From positions 1 to 20,874 of the forward strand of contig JANLHQ010000003.1 in NCBI GenBank assembly GCA_024654415.1: 20,874 nt of DNA. Reading direction: 5' to 3'. Shown here one piece after another: positions 7,030 through 13,979 of this stretch. Positions within the stretch are counted from its first letter, which is position 1. Each line of letters begins with the position of its first letter. Source of the DNA: Candidatus Azambacteria bacterium. Its GTDB lineage: Bacteria; Patescibacteriota; Minisyncoccia; GWC2-36-17; WO2-46-25. A program made the translations under genes and the position numbers. The notes under the pieces are model-generated. The model saw only the letters and a list, made by a program, of their open reading frames with translations. It was not told where the DNA came from and made no database searches.

Positions 7030-8329
7030 CAACAATCTCTTCCTGTTTCTCTTCTTTTTTTTCTATCATGCGCCATATATAAAGAGCAATAAGCACTCCT
7101 GAAAGAAGGGATACAAGTCTACTTACGACAACCCCCATTGTTCCAAAGGGTTGTATAAAAATCAGAACAAATATCACGAAAATGATATTTGGAATATTCC
7201 ATAAGTAAAGTAGTTTTTTAGGTGTACTCGTTAATTTTGATGATATCGCCGCTCCAAGAATGGTGTTTGCTAGCGCAATGGGTATCGAAAGAGAAAAAAC
7301 CTGCGACAAAGCAACAGATTCAAGATAGCGCGGGAAAAAAACAGAAAAAAGGTAGGGAGCGGCGATTATATATGAAGCAGCAATAACGCTTCCCGCCGCG
7401 AATAATGCAAAAAATCGTTTCCACAATATTTGGCGTATCTCTCGCGCAGGACGTTGAGCAAGTTTTGGTATGGCTAATATCGGGATCTGATTAAATAGTC
7501 CGCGTAGTTGCACAACTGGAGCAAGGGCGAATGCATATACGGCAAGCTCTATGCTACCGAGATAATGAAACATGATAATGCTGTCGAAAGAGCTAATAAC
7601 CGTTGCGGTAATACTTACAACACTAGAATGTTTTCCATACGAAAGAGTGCTAGGGTCAGCTTTTTGATTGGGAGGGAATTTTTTAATCGCATGTGTAAAG
7701 AAAAAAAGCTTGAGAAATGTCCATGATGCAAAATAAGCAAAAAGAATAATATATAAATTTTTAGTAATCGCTACGGTAGCGATTAAAATAATCGCCGCAA
7801 GTATCTGACTCGCTGTCGTATATGTTGCACTTGTTTTGAATTGCTTTTTCCCTTGCAAAAACGCATTGTAAATACCAAGCGAATCCATAAAAGGAAGAAA
7901 TACTGCAACAACAAGGAAAGAAATCGTTAATACTTCATTTCCCATGAAGTAATTATATAGTGCAAAAAAAATACTGCCGATGGCGCCGAGCATTCCCCAT
8001 CGTATTTTTGCTTTTAAGGCGGGGAGCAGTGTTCCTTCGTTTGCTTGTGCGACTGCTTGCGTGAGCGCTCCATCCATACCACGCAACGTAGTAACTGTAA
8101 GAATTCCTACTATAGAAAGAATATATTTGTATGTTCCGTATGTTTCCTTAGGAATAAATCGCGCAAATGCGACCGCGAGAAGAAATACTGCTACTGATGA
8201 AAGTACCTGCCCACCAGTAAGCCAAAAGCTGCCTTTAGCAAAATACACCATGTCGGTTTTGGTGTATTTCTCCGTCTTGCGTAACAGCGCGTGGACCGCT
8301 ACTTTTTTCCGTTCAATAAATGAGGACAT
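7016..8329 (-). CDS. Wzx-type oligosaccharide flippase (MVF/MOP superfamily)
   Basis: The 437-residue protein is almost wholly hydrophobic, with roughly twelve membrane helices after a basic, cytoplasmic N-terminus of about 27 residues. The opening GSFWLTGGQVLSSVAVFLLA followed by ARFIPKETYGTYKYILSI is typical of polysaccharide biosynthesis flippases, where the second helix is followed by the motif P-x-x-Y-G-x-Y. Such proteins move lipid-linked oligosaccharides across the cytoplasmic membrane. It is the only minus-strand gene in the window and runs toward the methyltransferases, overlapping the last one tail to tail by 14 bases. Upstream, on the minus strand, TTGAAA and TACGAT with a 17-base spacer lie so close to the ATG that the transcript would have almost no leader, and no Shine-Dalgarno site is visible. 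Function is firm at family level; the exported substrate is presumably the glycan made by the neighbouring genes. Confidence 0.85.
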   Translation of the reverse strand: MSSFIERKKVAVHALLRKTEKYTKTDMVYFAKGSFWLTGGQVLSSVAVFLLAVAFARFIPKETYGTYKYILSIVGILTVTTLRGMDGALTQAVAQANEGTLLPALKAKIRWGMLGAIGSIFFALYNYFMGNEVLTISFLVVAVFLPFMDSLGIYNAFLQGKKQFKTSATYTTASQILAAIILIATVAITKNLYIILFAYFASWTFLKLFFFTHAIKKFPPNQKADPSTLSYGKHSSVVSITATVISSFDSIIMFHYLGSIELAVYAFALAPVVQLRGLFNQIPILAIPKLAQRPAREIRQILWKRFFALFAAGSVIAASYIIAAPYLFSVFFPRYLESVALSQVFSLSIPIALANTILGAAISSKLTSTPKKLLYLWNIPNIIFVIFVLIFIQPFGTMGVVVSRLVSLLSGVLIALYIWRMIEKKEEKQEEIVATKI

Positions 8330-8338
8330 ATGTTGTAT

Positions 8339-8367
8339 ATCGTAGTATAAAAACGCTTATGTTTCAA
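8339..8367 (-). promoter_or_regulatory. Candidate sigma70-type promoter for the flippase gene
   Basis: Read on the minus strand, TTGAAA (plus coordinates 8362-8367) and TACGAT (8339-8344) are separated by exactly 17 bases. The -35 matches the consensus at five of six positions, the -10 at four. The expected start would be about 8332, only a few bases from the initiation codon at 8329, so the message would be close to leaderless. A second possible -10, TATACT (8344-8349), lacks a correctly spaced -35. Confidence 0.4.
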
Positions 8368-8368
8368 T

Positions 8369-8386
8369 TTGTGCGGTAATGCACAA
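8369..8386. repeat. Perfect inverted repeat TTGTGC-N6-GCACAA, possible operator
   Basis: The 18-base element has two perfect 6-base arms around GGTAAT. It overlaps the -35 of the candidate plus-strand promoter and begins one base from the -35 of the divergent flippase promoter, a position from which one dimeric regulator could control both. No regulator gene is adjacent, and a palindrome of this size can arise by chance. Confidence 0.35.
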
Positions 8387-8397
8387 GCTGATAGAAT
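8369..8397 (+). promoter_or_regulatory. Candidate promoter for the RmlA-like gene
   Basis: TTGTGC (8369-8374) and TAGAAT (8392-8397) are spaced by 17 bases, and the -10 is preceded by TGA, giving an extended -10 (TGnTAGAAT). The -10 matches five of six consensus bases, the -35 only three. The predicted start near 8404 leaves a leader of about 25 bases before ATG 8429, with AAGG at 8422-8425 as a weak ribosome binding site. The -35 sits within a palindrome, so a regulator bound there would be expected to block transcription. Confidence 0.4.
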
Positions 8398-8428
8398 GAG
8401 GCGTGAGCATGTTATTAATATAAGGTAT

Positions 8429-9145
8429 ATGAAAGGAGTTATTGTTGCAGGGGGGATGGGGACGCGGTTACGGCCGTTGACGCTTATCACCAATAAGCAT
8501 TTATTGCCGGTATATAACAAGCCGATGATCATGTATCCGCTTGAGACGCTGAAAGCGGCGGGTATTACGGAGATCATGATTGTGTGCGGGAAAGAACACT
8601 CGGATGCGTTCATCAGTTTTCTTGGGTCTGGTGAGTAGTATGGTGTGCGATTATCGTATACAGTACAAGATAAGGATAACGGTGGTATTGCTGATGCATT
8701 TCGTTATGCAGAGGATTTTTCTGACGGAGAAAACGTGGCGGTGATCTTGGGTGACAATATTTTTGAAGACGATTTCAGTGAAACGATCAAACAATTCACC
8801 GGTGGCGCCATGATCTTTTTGAAAAAAGTAGAAAATCCGCGTCGGTTTGGCGTTGCGGTTTTTGATGCGAGCCAGAAAAAAATTATTGCGATTGAAGAAA
8901 AACCGAAAGAACCAAAATCATCGTATGCGCAAACGGGATTGTATCTGTTTGACCACGATGCGTTTTCTATTATCAACAATCTAAAACCATCGGCGCGGGG
9001 AGAGCTTGAGATCAGTGATGTGGTGAATGCGTATATTCCTGAAGATAAACTTTCCTTTTCTTTTGTAGAGGGGTTTTGGTCTGATGCGGGCACATTTGAA
9101 TCACTCATGGATTCTGCTTTGTGGGCGCAAGCGAATGCTCATTGA
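8429..9145 (+). pseudogene. rmlA: Glucose-1-phosphate thymidylyltransferase-like gene interrupted by an in-frame TAG
   Basis: The frame from ATG 8429 encodes a short RmlA-family nucleotidyltransferase (about 238 codons, typical of the short form) that transfers a nucleotide to sugar 1-phosphate. The first 69 codons hold GGMGTRLRPLT, with the nucleotide-binding signature, and NKHLLPVYNKPMI. A TAG at 8636-8638 then ends the frame, but the same frame continues without any shift as YGVRLSYTVQDKDNGGIADAF, LGDNIFEDD, EEKPKEPKSSYA and GFWSDAGTFESL, all expected family motifs in order. A single base change (for example from GAG, AAG or CAG) explains the stop. Possible readings are a recent nonsense mutation, a sequencing error, or two fragments made by re-initiation at GTG 8645. 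TAG ends several intact genes here, so recoding is unlikely. The GTG at 8369 lies within the promoter and is not a sensible start. Confidence 0.8.
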
Positions 9146-9249
9146 TGCGTCGAGGTGTGAGACGGCAGAATACCTCTTAAAATAAAGATTACAGCGCGCA
9201 GTCGTGTGCCTTTTTCATGCTTTTTGGTCTGTACGTCTTATGCTAAAAA

Positions 9250-9258
9250 TGGTATAAT
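9250..9258 (+). promoter_or_regulatory. Extended -10 promoter giving a leaderless antitoxin message
   Basis: TGGTATAAT is a perfect extended -10 element (TGn followed by consensus TATAAT). No -35 at normal spacing is seen, which extended -10 promoters tolerate. The expected start, about seven bases after the hexamer, falls at or next to the ATG at 9265, and no Shine-Dalgarno site precedes that ATG, so the toxin-antitoxin message is probably leaderless. Confidence 0.55.
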
Positions 9259-9264
9259 GCTTTC

Positions 9265-9498
9265 ATGAATAAAAAGGATATTAAAGTAGTTTTATGGGAT
9301 TTTAGCGAAGAGGCGATTGGCGGTTTGTCTGCTGATTTTGTTATCTCGCGCGTGCTCTCGTACGGAGGCATTCTTCTCATTGTAAAAGCAATGCGGGAAT
9401 ATGGTGATGATATGGTGCGACAGGTGTTTGCGGCGATGAAGCCGACGAGTATTTCAAAAAAGAAATATCATTATCTCAAGAACTTTCTTTTTGCATGA
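9265..9498 (+). CDS. Antitoxin-like protein (DUF6922-type) of an AbiEii-type pair
   Basis: This 77-residue protein precedes a nucleotidyltransferase toxin and overlaps it by 4 bases (ATGA), the usual arrangement for an antitoxin. Its sequence has a tryptophan-containing strand (VVLWDFSEE), then FVISRVLSYGG, a helix with REYGDDMVRQVF, and a final KKKYHYLKNF. That layout resembles short DUF6922 proteins that commonly sit before AbiEii-like toxins. No DNA-binding helix-turn-helix is obvious, so autoregulation by this protein is uncertain. It starts at the ATG 7 bases after a perfect extended -10 element. The role is inferred mainly from position; the family resemblance is by memory and moderate. 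Confidence 0.6.
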   Translation: MNKKDIKVVLWDFSEEAIGGLSADFVISRVLSYGGILLIVKAMREYGDDMVRQVFAAMKPTSISKKKYHYLKNFLFA

Positions 9499-10139
9499 CG
9501 CTTCATCGTGAAACGATAACCGATGCAATGTATGATGCCGCGCGCGGCATTTTTGATAATTTCGATACAGAATATTATCTTGCCGGCGGAACAGCGCTCG
9601 CGCTTCGTATTGGGCATCGGAAAAGTGTTGACCTCGATTATTTCATCGCAAAGCCTATTGATACTATAGCCTTGAAGAGAGATATTGGCGAAATATTCTC
9701 TTCCGTAAAAACAGAGATACTTTTTGAGGAAAAGAATACACTGTGGTGCGTGATCAATGGCGTAAAGGTTTCTTTTATTTCCCGATTTGATTTGTTGTTG
9801 GATCCCGTAGAAATTGTCGATTGCTTCCGCCTCGCAAGTATGAAAGATATCGCTGTGATGAAATTAATAGCGGTGTGCGGACGAGATGAATATAAGGATT
9901 ATTTCGATCTTGCATGCATTGGCGATGAGACGGATGTGCGTTCATGGATGTATTGGTGGCAGGAAATTTATCCTAATCAGGATATAACGAGTTGGATCGT
10001 CGCGCTTTCTGCCGCAGATATGGTGAAAAAGGTGCCGATTGAGATAGGCGAGAAATGTAAGGGCAAGGATGTTATAAGTGACATGAAGCGCATTGTGCAG
10101 GAAATAACGAAGCAGGTACGGTTGTCCAAGGAGGTGTAG
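9495..10139 (+). CDS. AbiEii/AbiGii-family nucleotidyltransferase toxin
   Basis: The 214-residue protein has the hallmark of AbiEii toxins, which belong to the DNA polymerase beta-like nucleotidyltransferase superfamily: EYYLAGGTALALRIGHRKSVDLDYF, where G31-G32-T33 bind nucleotide and D46 and D48 after S44 bind metal. Later, DIAVMKLIAV and GRDEYKDYFDLA supply the conserved lysine and the K-D-x-x-D-L element. Related toxins transfer nucleotides to RNA targets such as tRNA and stop growth, often during phage infection. The catalytic residues look intact, so the toxin should be active. It is translationally coupled to the upstream antitoxin by an ATGA overlap, and its last codons contain the ribosome binding site for a following small reading frame. 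It lies between an interrupted gene and housekeeping-like genes, as mobile defence modules often do. Confidence 0.82.
   Translation: MTLHRETITDAMYDAARGIFDNFDTEYYLAGGTALALRIGHRKSVDLDYFIAKPIDTIALKRDIGEIFSSVKTEILFEEKNTLWCVINGVKVSFISRFDLLLDPVEIVDCFRLASMKDIAVMKLIAVCGRDEYKDYFDLACIGDETDVRSWMYWWQEIYPNQDITSWIVALSAADMVKKVPIEIGEKCKGKDVISDMKRIVQEITKQVRLSKEV
10128..10136 (+). promoter_or_regulatory. Strong Shine-Dalgarno sequence AAGGAGGTG
   Basis: AAGGAGGTG is a full complement to the usual 16S rRNA tail and lies 6 bases before the ATG at 10143, inside the last codons of the toxin gene. It is the best ribosome binding site I found in a window where most genes have weak or no such site, and it is the main reason for calling the small reading frame that follows. 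Confidence 0.6.
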
Positions 10140-10142
10140 CCC

Positions 10143-10280
10143 ATGATTTTTTCGATAATGAAAGGAGTGCTGTGGTTATGGGTGATGCTTTTTGAGGATG
10201 ATTTTAGTGTGCGATACGGCAATCTGGGCGCGAGAGAATTTCAGTTAATGTGTTTGGTTGTGAAACGGGGAAATAATTGA
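10143..10280 (+). CDS. Small 45-residue protein after the toxin gene, hypothetical
   Basis: I do not recognise this product. The reading frame encodes MIFSIMKGVLWLWVMLFEDD and then a polar part that includes RYGNLGAREF and ends VVKRGNN. The first 17 residues are hydrophobic with two tryptophans and could form a membrane segment. It begins 3 bases after the toxin stop codon and directly behind the AAGGAGGTG site. Its stop lies 16 bases before the next gene. It could be a third component of the toxin-antitoxin module, a remnant of a longer gene, or chance; the ribosome binding site argues against pure chance. Codon 6 (ATG 10158) is an alternative start. Confidence 0.4.
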   Translation: MIFSIMKGVLWLWVMLFEDDFSVRYGNLGAREFQLMCLVVKRGNN

Positions 10281-10296
10281 TAATATAGAAGGACCA

Positions 10297-10710
10297 ATGG
10301 AAATGCAATCGGTCACTCGCCAAAATACTACCAGCATGTTTGTGCTGTTTTTTCGCTGGCTATTTATAGAATCAACTATGCACGTAGCACGGACATGGCT
10401 GTTTTATATCGATTTCGGCTTGCGCGTCTTTTCCGTCCCTTTATTGGTGCGGACGTTTTTTTCTCCGTGGCATCGGTATTCATACGGCCATCCAAAAACT
10501 TTTGACCCTGCGCAACTGTTTGCCGCTTTGTTTGGTAATCTTATGTCGCGGGGTATTGGGATGATACTGAGGACATTTTTTATCGCGCTTGGCCTTGTTC
10601 TTGAGGTGTTTATTGTTCTTATCGGATTTGTATTTTTGGTAGGGTGGATGCTTCTGCCAATCGCTTCATTTTATTTTTTTTATTTAGGCATGAAGCTATT
10701 TTTATTCTAG
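10297..10710 (+). CDS. Small integral membrane protein of unknown function
   Basis: The 137-residue protein has an N-terminal amphipathic or membrane-embedded region (about residues 14-60, including FRWLFIESTMHVARTWLFYI), a short polar stretch with WHRYSYGHPKTFDP, and two strong hydrophobic helices at about residues 90-137. There is no recognisable catalytic motif. It starts at ATG 10297 behind GAAGGA (10288-10293) and ends 9 bases before the Clp-like ATPase, which itself has two N-terminal membrane helices, so the two products probably meet in the membrane. I recall similar small proteins beside this ATPase in Patescibacteria, but I give no family name. Confidence 0.6.
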   Translation: MEMQSVTRQNTTSMFVLFFRWLFIESTMHVARTWLFYIDFGLRVFSVPLLVRTFFSPWHRYSYGHPKTFDPAQLFAALFGNLMSRGIGMILRTFFIALGLVLEVFIVLIGFVFLVGWMLLPIASFYFFYLGMKLFLF

Positions 10711-10719
10711 CCATCACAT

Positions 10720-13263
10720 ATGATTGATTTTTCTACATCTGAAATACATAAGGCGGTGCGCTATCCTTTATGGATGGTCATTCCCGCGCAGATTGTATTT
10801 GGGCTGTTTGCAACACTATTTCTTCTGCTGTTTTTATTTCCTAAGGCGAACCCGGCGGTGAGTGATCTTACGCAGAGCGAGTCGCTCGGCCTTTTCCTTA
10901 TGTTTGTAGCGGTGAATATATGGTGTATTTTTTTCTGGATGTTTTATCTTATGCGTTTGCGCCGCGCAAAGCCACCAATGCCTCCTGTGGCGGCGGATGA
11001 ATATGTTCGTAAGGGAGAAAGCATAAACTTTGCGGAATATCTCGACTTTGATGCGATGCGCGTGCTTGCGCGCGCAGCAGTCATCGCAAAGAAAAAAGAC
11101 ATTGTTATTTCTCCCATCGTATTTCTTTTTGCGCTTATTAAAGAGCACAGAGCAAATTTCATTTTTCTCCGTCTGTTGATCAGTAAAGATGAGTTTGAAA
11201 AAAGCGTAGAGGTCATTGTGAACTCGCAGTATAAGCGCGCACCGGAAGAGCGTGTATGTAGCGTTGAGTGTGATGCGGTACTCACCGAGGCGTTATCGCG
11301 CGCCGCGATCCATGCGGGCACCTATATCGCGTATGCCGATATATTTTCTGCAGTAGTCGCTACCGATAAAACCATTCAACGCTTATTTTTTGATTTTGGC
11401 GTAAAGAAAGAAGATATCTATAATGTCGCCAGATGGGGAGAGAAGTATCATAAAGAATACGAAGTAAGGTCGCCGTTTGCTGATAATTTCAAGAATGTGA
11501 AAGGACTCGCGGATGATTGGATATATGGGTATACGCCGATATTAAATTCATACGGAAAAGAAGTTGCCGTGCGGAGCGTTCACTCGGAGGAACATATGCA
11601 TATTCTTGCGCGCAAAGAAGAGGCAGATGAGATCGAAACCATTCTTTCACGGGATGGCAAGAATAATGTTGTGCTTGTCGGCGAGTCGGGCGTTGGCAAG
11701 ACAAGTATCGTACAGGGGTTTGCCCAGCGGGTGTATTTTGGCACCACACAACCCTCACTCAAGCATAAGCGCGTATTTGAGCTCGATGTGAACTTAGTGC
11801 TTGCGCGAGCACGAAATTCAGGAACGGCAATCGATCTGTTTGAGAGATTATTTAGCGAATGTGAGCGAGCGGGTAATATAATATTAGTGATCGATAACAT
11901 TCATAATTTTGTCGGGCCGCAGAATAAGGAGGAGGTTGGCGCGATTGATATTTCTGGCATTCTTATTCCTCATCTGCAATCGGATCGGTTCCAGATGATT
12001 GCAGTCACAGACCATGCGTCCTACCACACTAATATTGAGCGCGTGCCATCGCTCGCGGTGCTATTTGAAAAAGTGCAGGTGCGGGAGTTAAACGAAGAGC
12101 AGACGCTCGCGATCTTGCAAGACATCACGCCGAAGCTTGAACGGAGGCATCGCCTACTCATTTCATATTATGCGCTCTGGGAGGCAGTGAGTGCATCAGG
12201 GTCGTTCATCCAGAATGTGCCGTTTCCCGAGAAGGCGATTTCGTTACTCACTGAGACGCTTTCGTTTGTTTCGTCGCATCCTGTTGCGGGGAGAGTAGTA
12301 ACCCAAGACCACGTCACGGAAATCATATCGAAAAAAACAGGTATTCCGCTTGGGCGTATCGAAGGGGATGAAAAGGCAAAGCTTTTGAATATGGAGGAAC
12401 TGCTCCATCAGCGCATTATCAGTCAAAACGAGGCAATCGTGCAGATCGCTTCGGCATTGCGACGTATTCGGTCGGGAATTACAGAGCGCAAGCGCCCCAT
12501 CGGCACCTTTCTCTTTTTGGGGCCGACTGGCGTAGGGAAAACGGAAACCGCGAAGGCTCTCGCGGCGGTTTATTTTGGTGCGGAGGAGCGTATGATCCGG
12601 CTTGATATGACGGAATATCAAAGTGCCGATTCCATCAACCGGCTTATCGGCAATGTGGACACGCAAACCGAAGCGCAGTTTGCGAACGAAGTGCGCTCAA
12701 ACCCGTTTTCCATTGTCGTGCTCGATGAGCTTGAAAAAGCGCACCCTAATATTCTCAATCTTTTCTTGCAGATACTTGATGAAGGGCGCCTGACCGACGC
12801 GTTCCAAAAGAAGGTATCATTTCGTAACACGATTATCATTGCAACTTCTAATGCAGGGTCTGAATTTATTCGGGAATATGTGAAAATAGGTCAGGACACT
12901 GCGGTGATTCAAATGAAATTACTTGAACATCTTCTGAAAGAAAATACATTCAAGCCTGAATTTATGAACCGCTTTGACGCGATCATTGTATTCAAACCGC
13001 TTATACAAGAAGAAGTGAAGCAGGTTGCCGCTCTTATGCTCACAGATTTAAAGAAGCGGCTCGAACAAAAAGGATATGTGTTTCAGCTTGGCGATGATGC
13101 GCTCGAGGCAGTCGCGCAAAAAGGATTTGATATTGATTTTGGCGCTCGCGCGATGAGGCGCTTCATTCAAGAACACGTGGAAAACAGAATTGCCGATCGT
13201 ATTATTAAGGGCGAGTACCTTGAGGGGGATATCATCACGGTGACCGCGGCAGATATAGTGTAA
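10720..13263 (+). CDS. Membrane-anchored ClpC/ClpB-like double AAA+ ATPase with degenerate first ATPase domain
   Basis: The 847-residue protein starts with two membrane helices (about 17-40 and 55-80), then a Clp-N-like repeat region (about 100-250), two AAA+ domains and the conserved linker TGIPLGRIEGDEKAKLLNMEE. D1 keeps Walker A (GESGVGKT, K327) but Walker B reads VIDNIH, with N393 in place of the catalytic glutamate, and the usual A-L-E-R-R-F arginine-finger segment is S-L-A-V-L-F (residues 444-449). D1 should therefore bind but hardly hydrolyse ATP. D2 looks fully active: GPTGVGKT (K607), VLDELEKAH (D669, E670), TSNAG, FMNRFD and GARAMRR. There is no long coiled-coil M domain as in ClpB. 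Where ClpC has its ClpP-docking VGF loop this protein reads KIGQ, so ClpP pairing is doubtful. It probably unfolds or extracts proteins at the cytoplasmic face of the membrane. Start ATG 10720; no Shine-Dalgarno site visible. Confidence 0.85.
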   Translation: MIDFSTSEIHKAVRYPLWMVIPAQIVFGLFATLFLLLFLFPKANPAVSDLTQSESLGLFLMFVAVNIWCIFFWMFYLMRLRRAKPPMPPVAADEYVRKGESINFAEYLDFDAMRVLARAAVIAKKKDIVISPIVFLFALIKEHRANFIFLRLLISKDEFEKSVEVIVNSQYKRAPEERVCSVECDAVLTEALSRAAIHAGTYIAYADIFSAVVATDKTIQRLFFDFGVKKEDIYNVARWGEKYHKEYEVRSPFADNFKNVKGLADDWIYGYTPILNSYGKEVAVRSVHSEEHMHILARKEEADEIETILSRDGKNNVVLVGESGVGKTSIVQGFAQRVYFGTTQPSLKHKRVFELDVNLVLARARNSGTAIDLFERLFSECERAGNIILVIDNIHNFVGPQNKEEVGAIDISGILIPHLQSDRFQMIAVTDHASYHTNIERVPSLAVLFEKVQVRELNEEQTLAILQDITPKLERRHRLLISYYALWEAVSASGSFIQNVPFPEKAISLLTETLSFVSSHPVAGRVVTQDHVTEIISKKTGIPLGRIEGDEKAKLLNMEELLHQRIISQNEAIVQIASALRRIRSGITERKRPIGTFLFLGPTGVGKTETAKALAAVYFGAEERMIRLDMTEYQSADSINRLIGNVDTQTEAQFANEVRSNPFSIVVLDELEKAHPNILNLFLQILDEGRLTDAFQKKVSFRNTIIIATSNAGSEFIREYVKIGQDTAVIQMKLLEHLLKENTFKPEFMNRFDAIIVFKPLIQEEVKQVAALMLTDLKKRLEQKGYVFQLGDDALEAVAQKGFDIDFGARAMRRFIQEHVENRIADRIIKGEYLEGDIITVTAADIV

Positions 13264-13274
13264 TCGCGTTGTGT

Positions 13275-13979
13275 ATGAAAGATTTGATCATTATCCCTAC
13301 GTATAACGAACGAGAGAATATCGTTCCGTTGGTGCAAGAGATCTTCCGGGCGGTGCCCGGTATTTTTGTGCTTGTCGTTGACGATAATTCTCCCGACGGC
13401 ACCGCTGATGCTGTGCGCGACATGCAGGGGGCGTTCCCGAATGTGCAAGTGCTGGTGCGCGAGAAAAAGGAAGGGTTAGGGAGAGCGTATATCCATGCAT
13501 TTCATGTCGCGCTTGCCGACGAGAGCGTGCGAAACATCATCACCATGGATGCCGATTTTTCACATCAACCTCGGTATCTGCCGGAGTTTTTAAAGGCAAG
13601 TGAGAGGTATGATGTGGTAATAGGGTCGCGGTATGTGCGCGGGGGAGGAGTGGAAGGGTGGGAGCTGTGGCGCAGGGTTTTAAGTAAGTGTGCGAATATG
13701 TATTGCCGAATGATCACGCGGATGCCTATCACCGACTGTACCGGCGGATTCAACCTGATACGCGCTTCACTGTTAAGAAAGATCGATTTTTCCGGCATGG
13801 ATTCCTCCGGATATGCCTTTCTTCAAGAATTAAAATATATGCTGTATCGTGCCGGCGCCACCTTTACAGAGGTGCCGATTATATTTAAGAACCGCACTAT
13901 GGGCGAATCGAAAATAACAAGCCATATTGTATGGGAGGGTGTTATCGCTCCATGGAAGATGATATGGAAAATGAGATGA
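13275..13979 (+). CDS. Polyprenol-phosphate mannose synthase-like family 2 glycosyltransferase
   Basis: This 234-residue protein matches the soluble, short form of dolichol/polyprenol-phosphate mannose synthase. It starts with LIIIPTYNERENI, followed by VLVVDDNSPDGTAD, the sugar-nucleotide contact GLGRAY, the metal motif MDADFSHQP, then VIGSRYVRGGGVEGW and DCTGGFNLIR. The end FKNRTMGESKI is also typical. It has no C-terminal membrane domain. It would transfer mannose (or another hexose) from GDP-mannose to a polyprenyl phosphate. I chose ATG 13275 because the family begins with K-D-L-I-I-I-P; TTG 13269 would add only two residues. The next gene, a GT39 transferase that uses such lipid-linked sugars, overlaps by 4 bases, so the pair forms a donor-user couple. 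Confidence 0.85.
   Translation: MKDLIIIPTYNERENIVPLVQEIFRAVPGIFVLVVDDNSPDGTADAVRDMQGAFPNVQVLVREKKEGLGRAYIHAFHVALADESVRNIITMDADFSHQPRYLPEFLKASERYDVVIGSRYVRGGGVEGWELWRRVLSKCANMYCRMITRMPITDCTGGFNLIRASLLRKIDFSGMDSSGYAFLQELKYMLYRAGATFTEVPIIFKNRTMGESKITSHIVWEGVIAPWKMIWKMR

Noticed and set aside
8369..8428. GTG at 8369 as start of the rmlA-like gene
   Set aside because: It would place the start in the -35 box and palindrome; the family sequence begins with M-K-G-V at 8429.
8636..8638. TAG recoded as an amino acid (alternative code)
   Set aside because: TAG ends several intact genes here, including the Rpe-type epimerase, UMP kinase and sigma-like genes, so the code appears standard.
9152..9176. 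GAGGT-N15-ACCTC as a terminator after rmlA
   Set aside because: Only five pairs with a long loop and no T-run after it; too weak to call.
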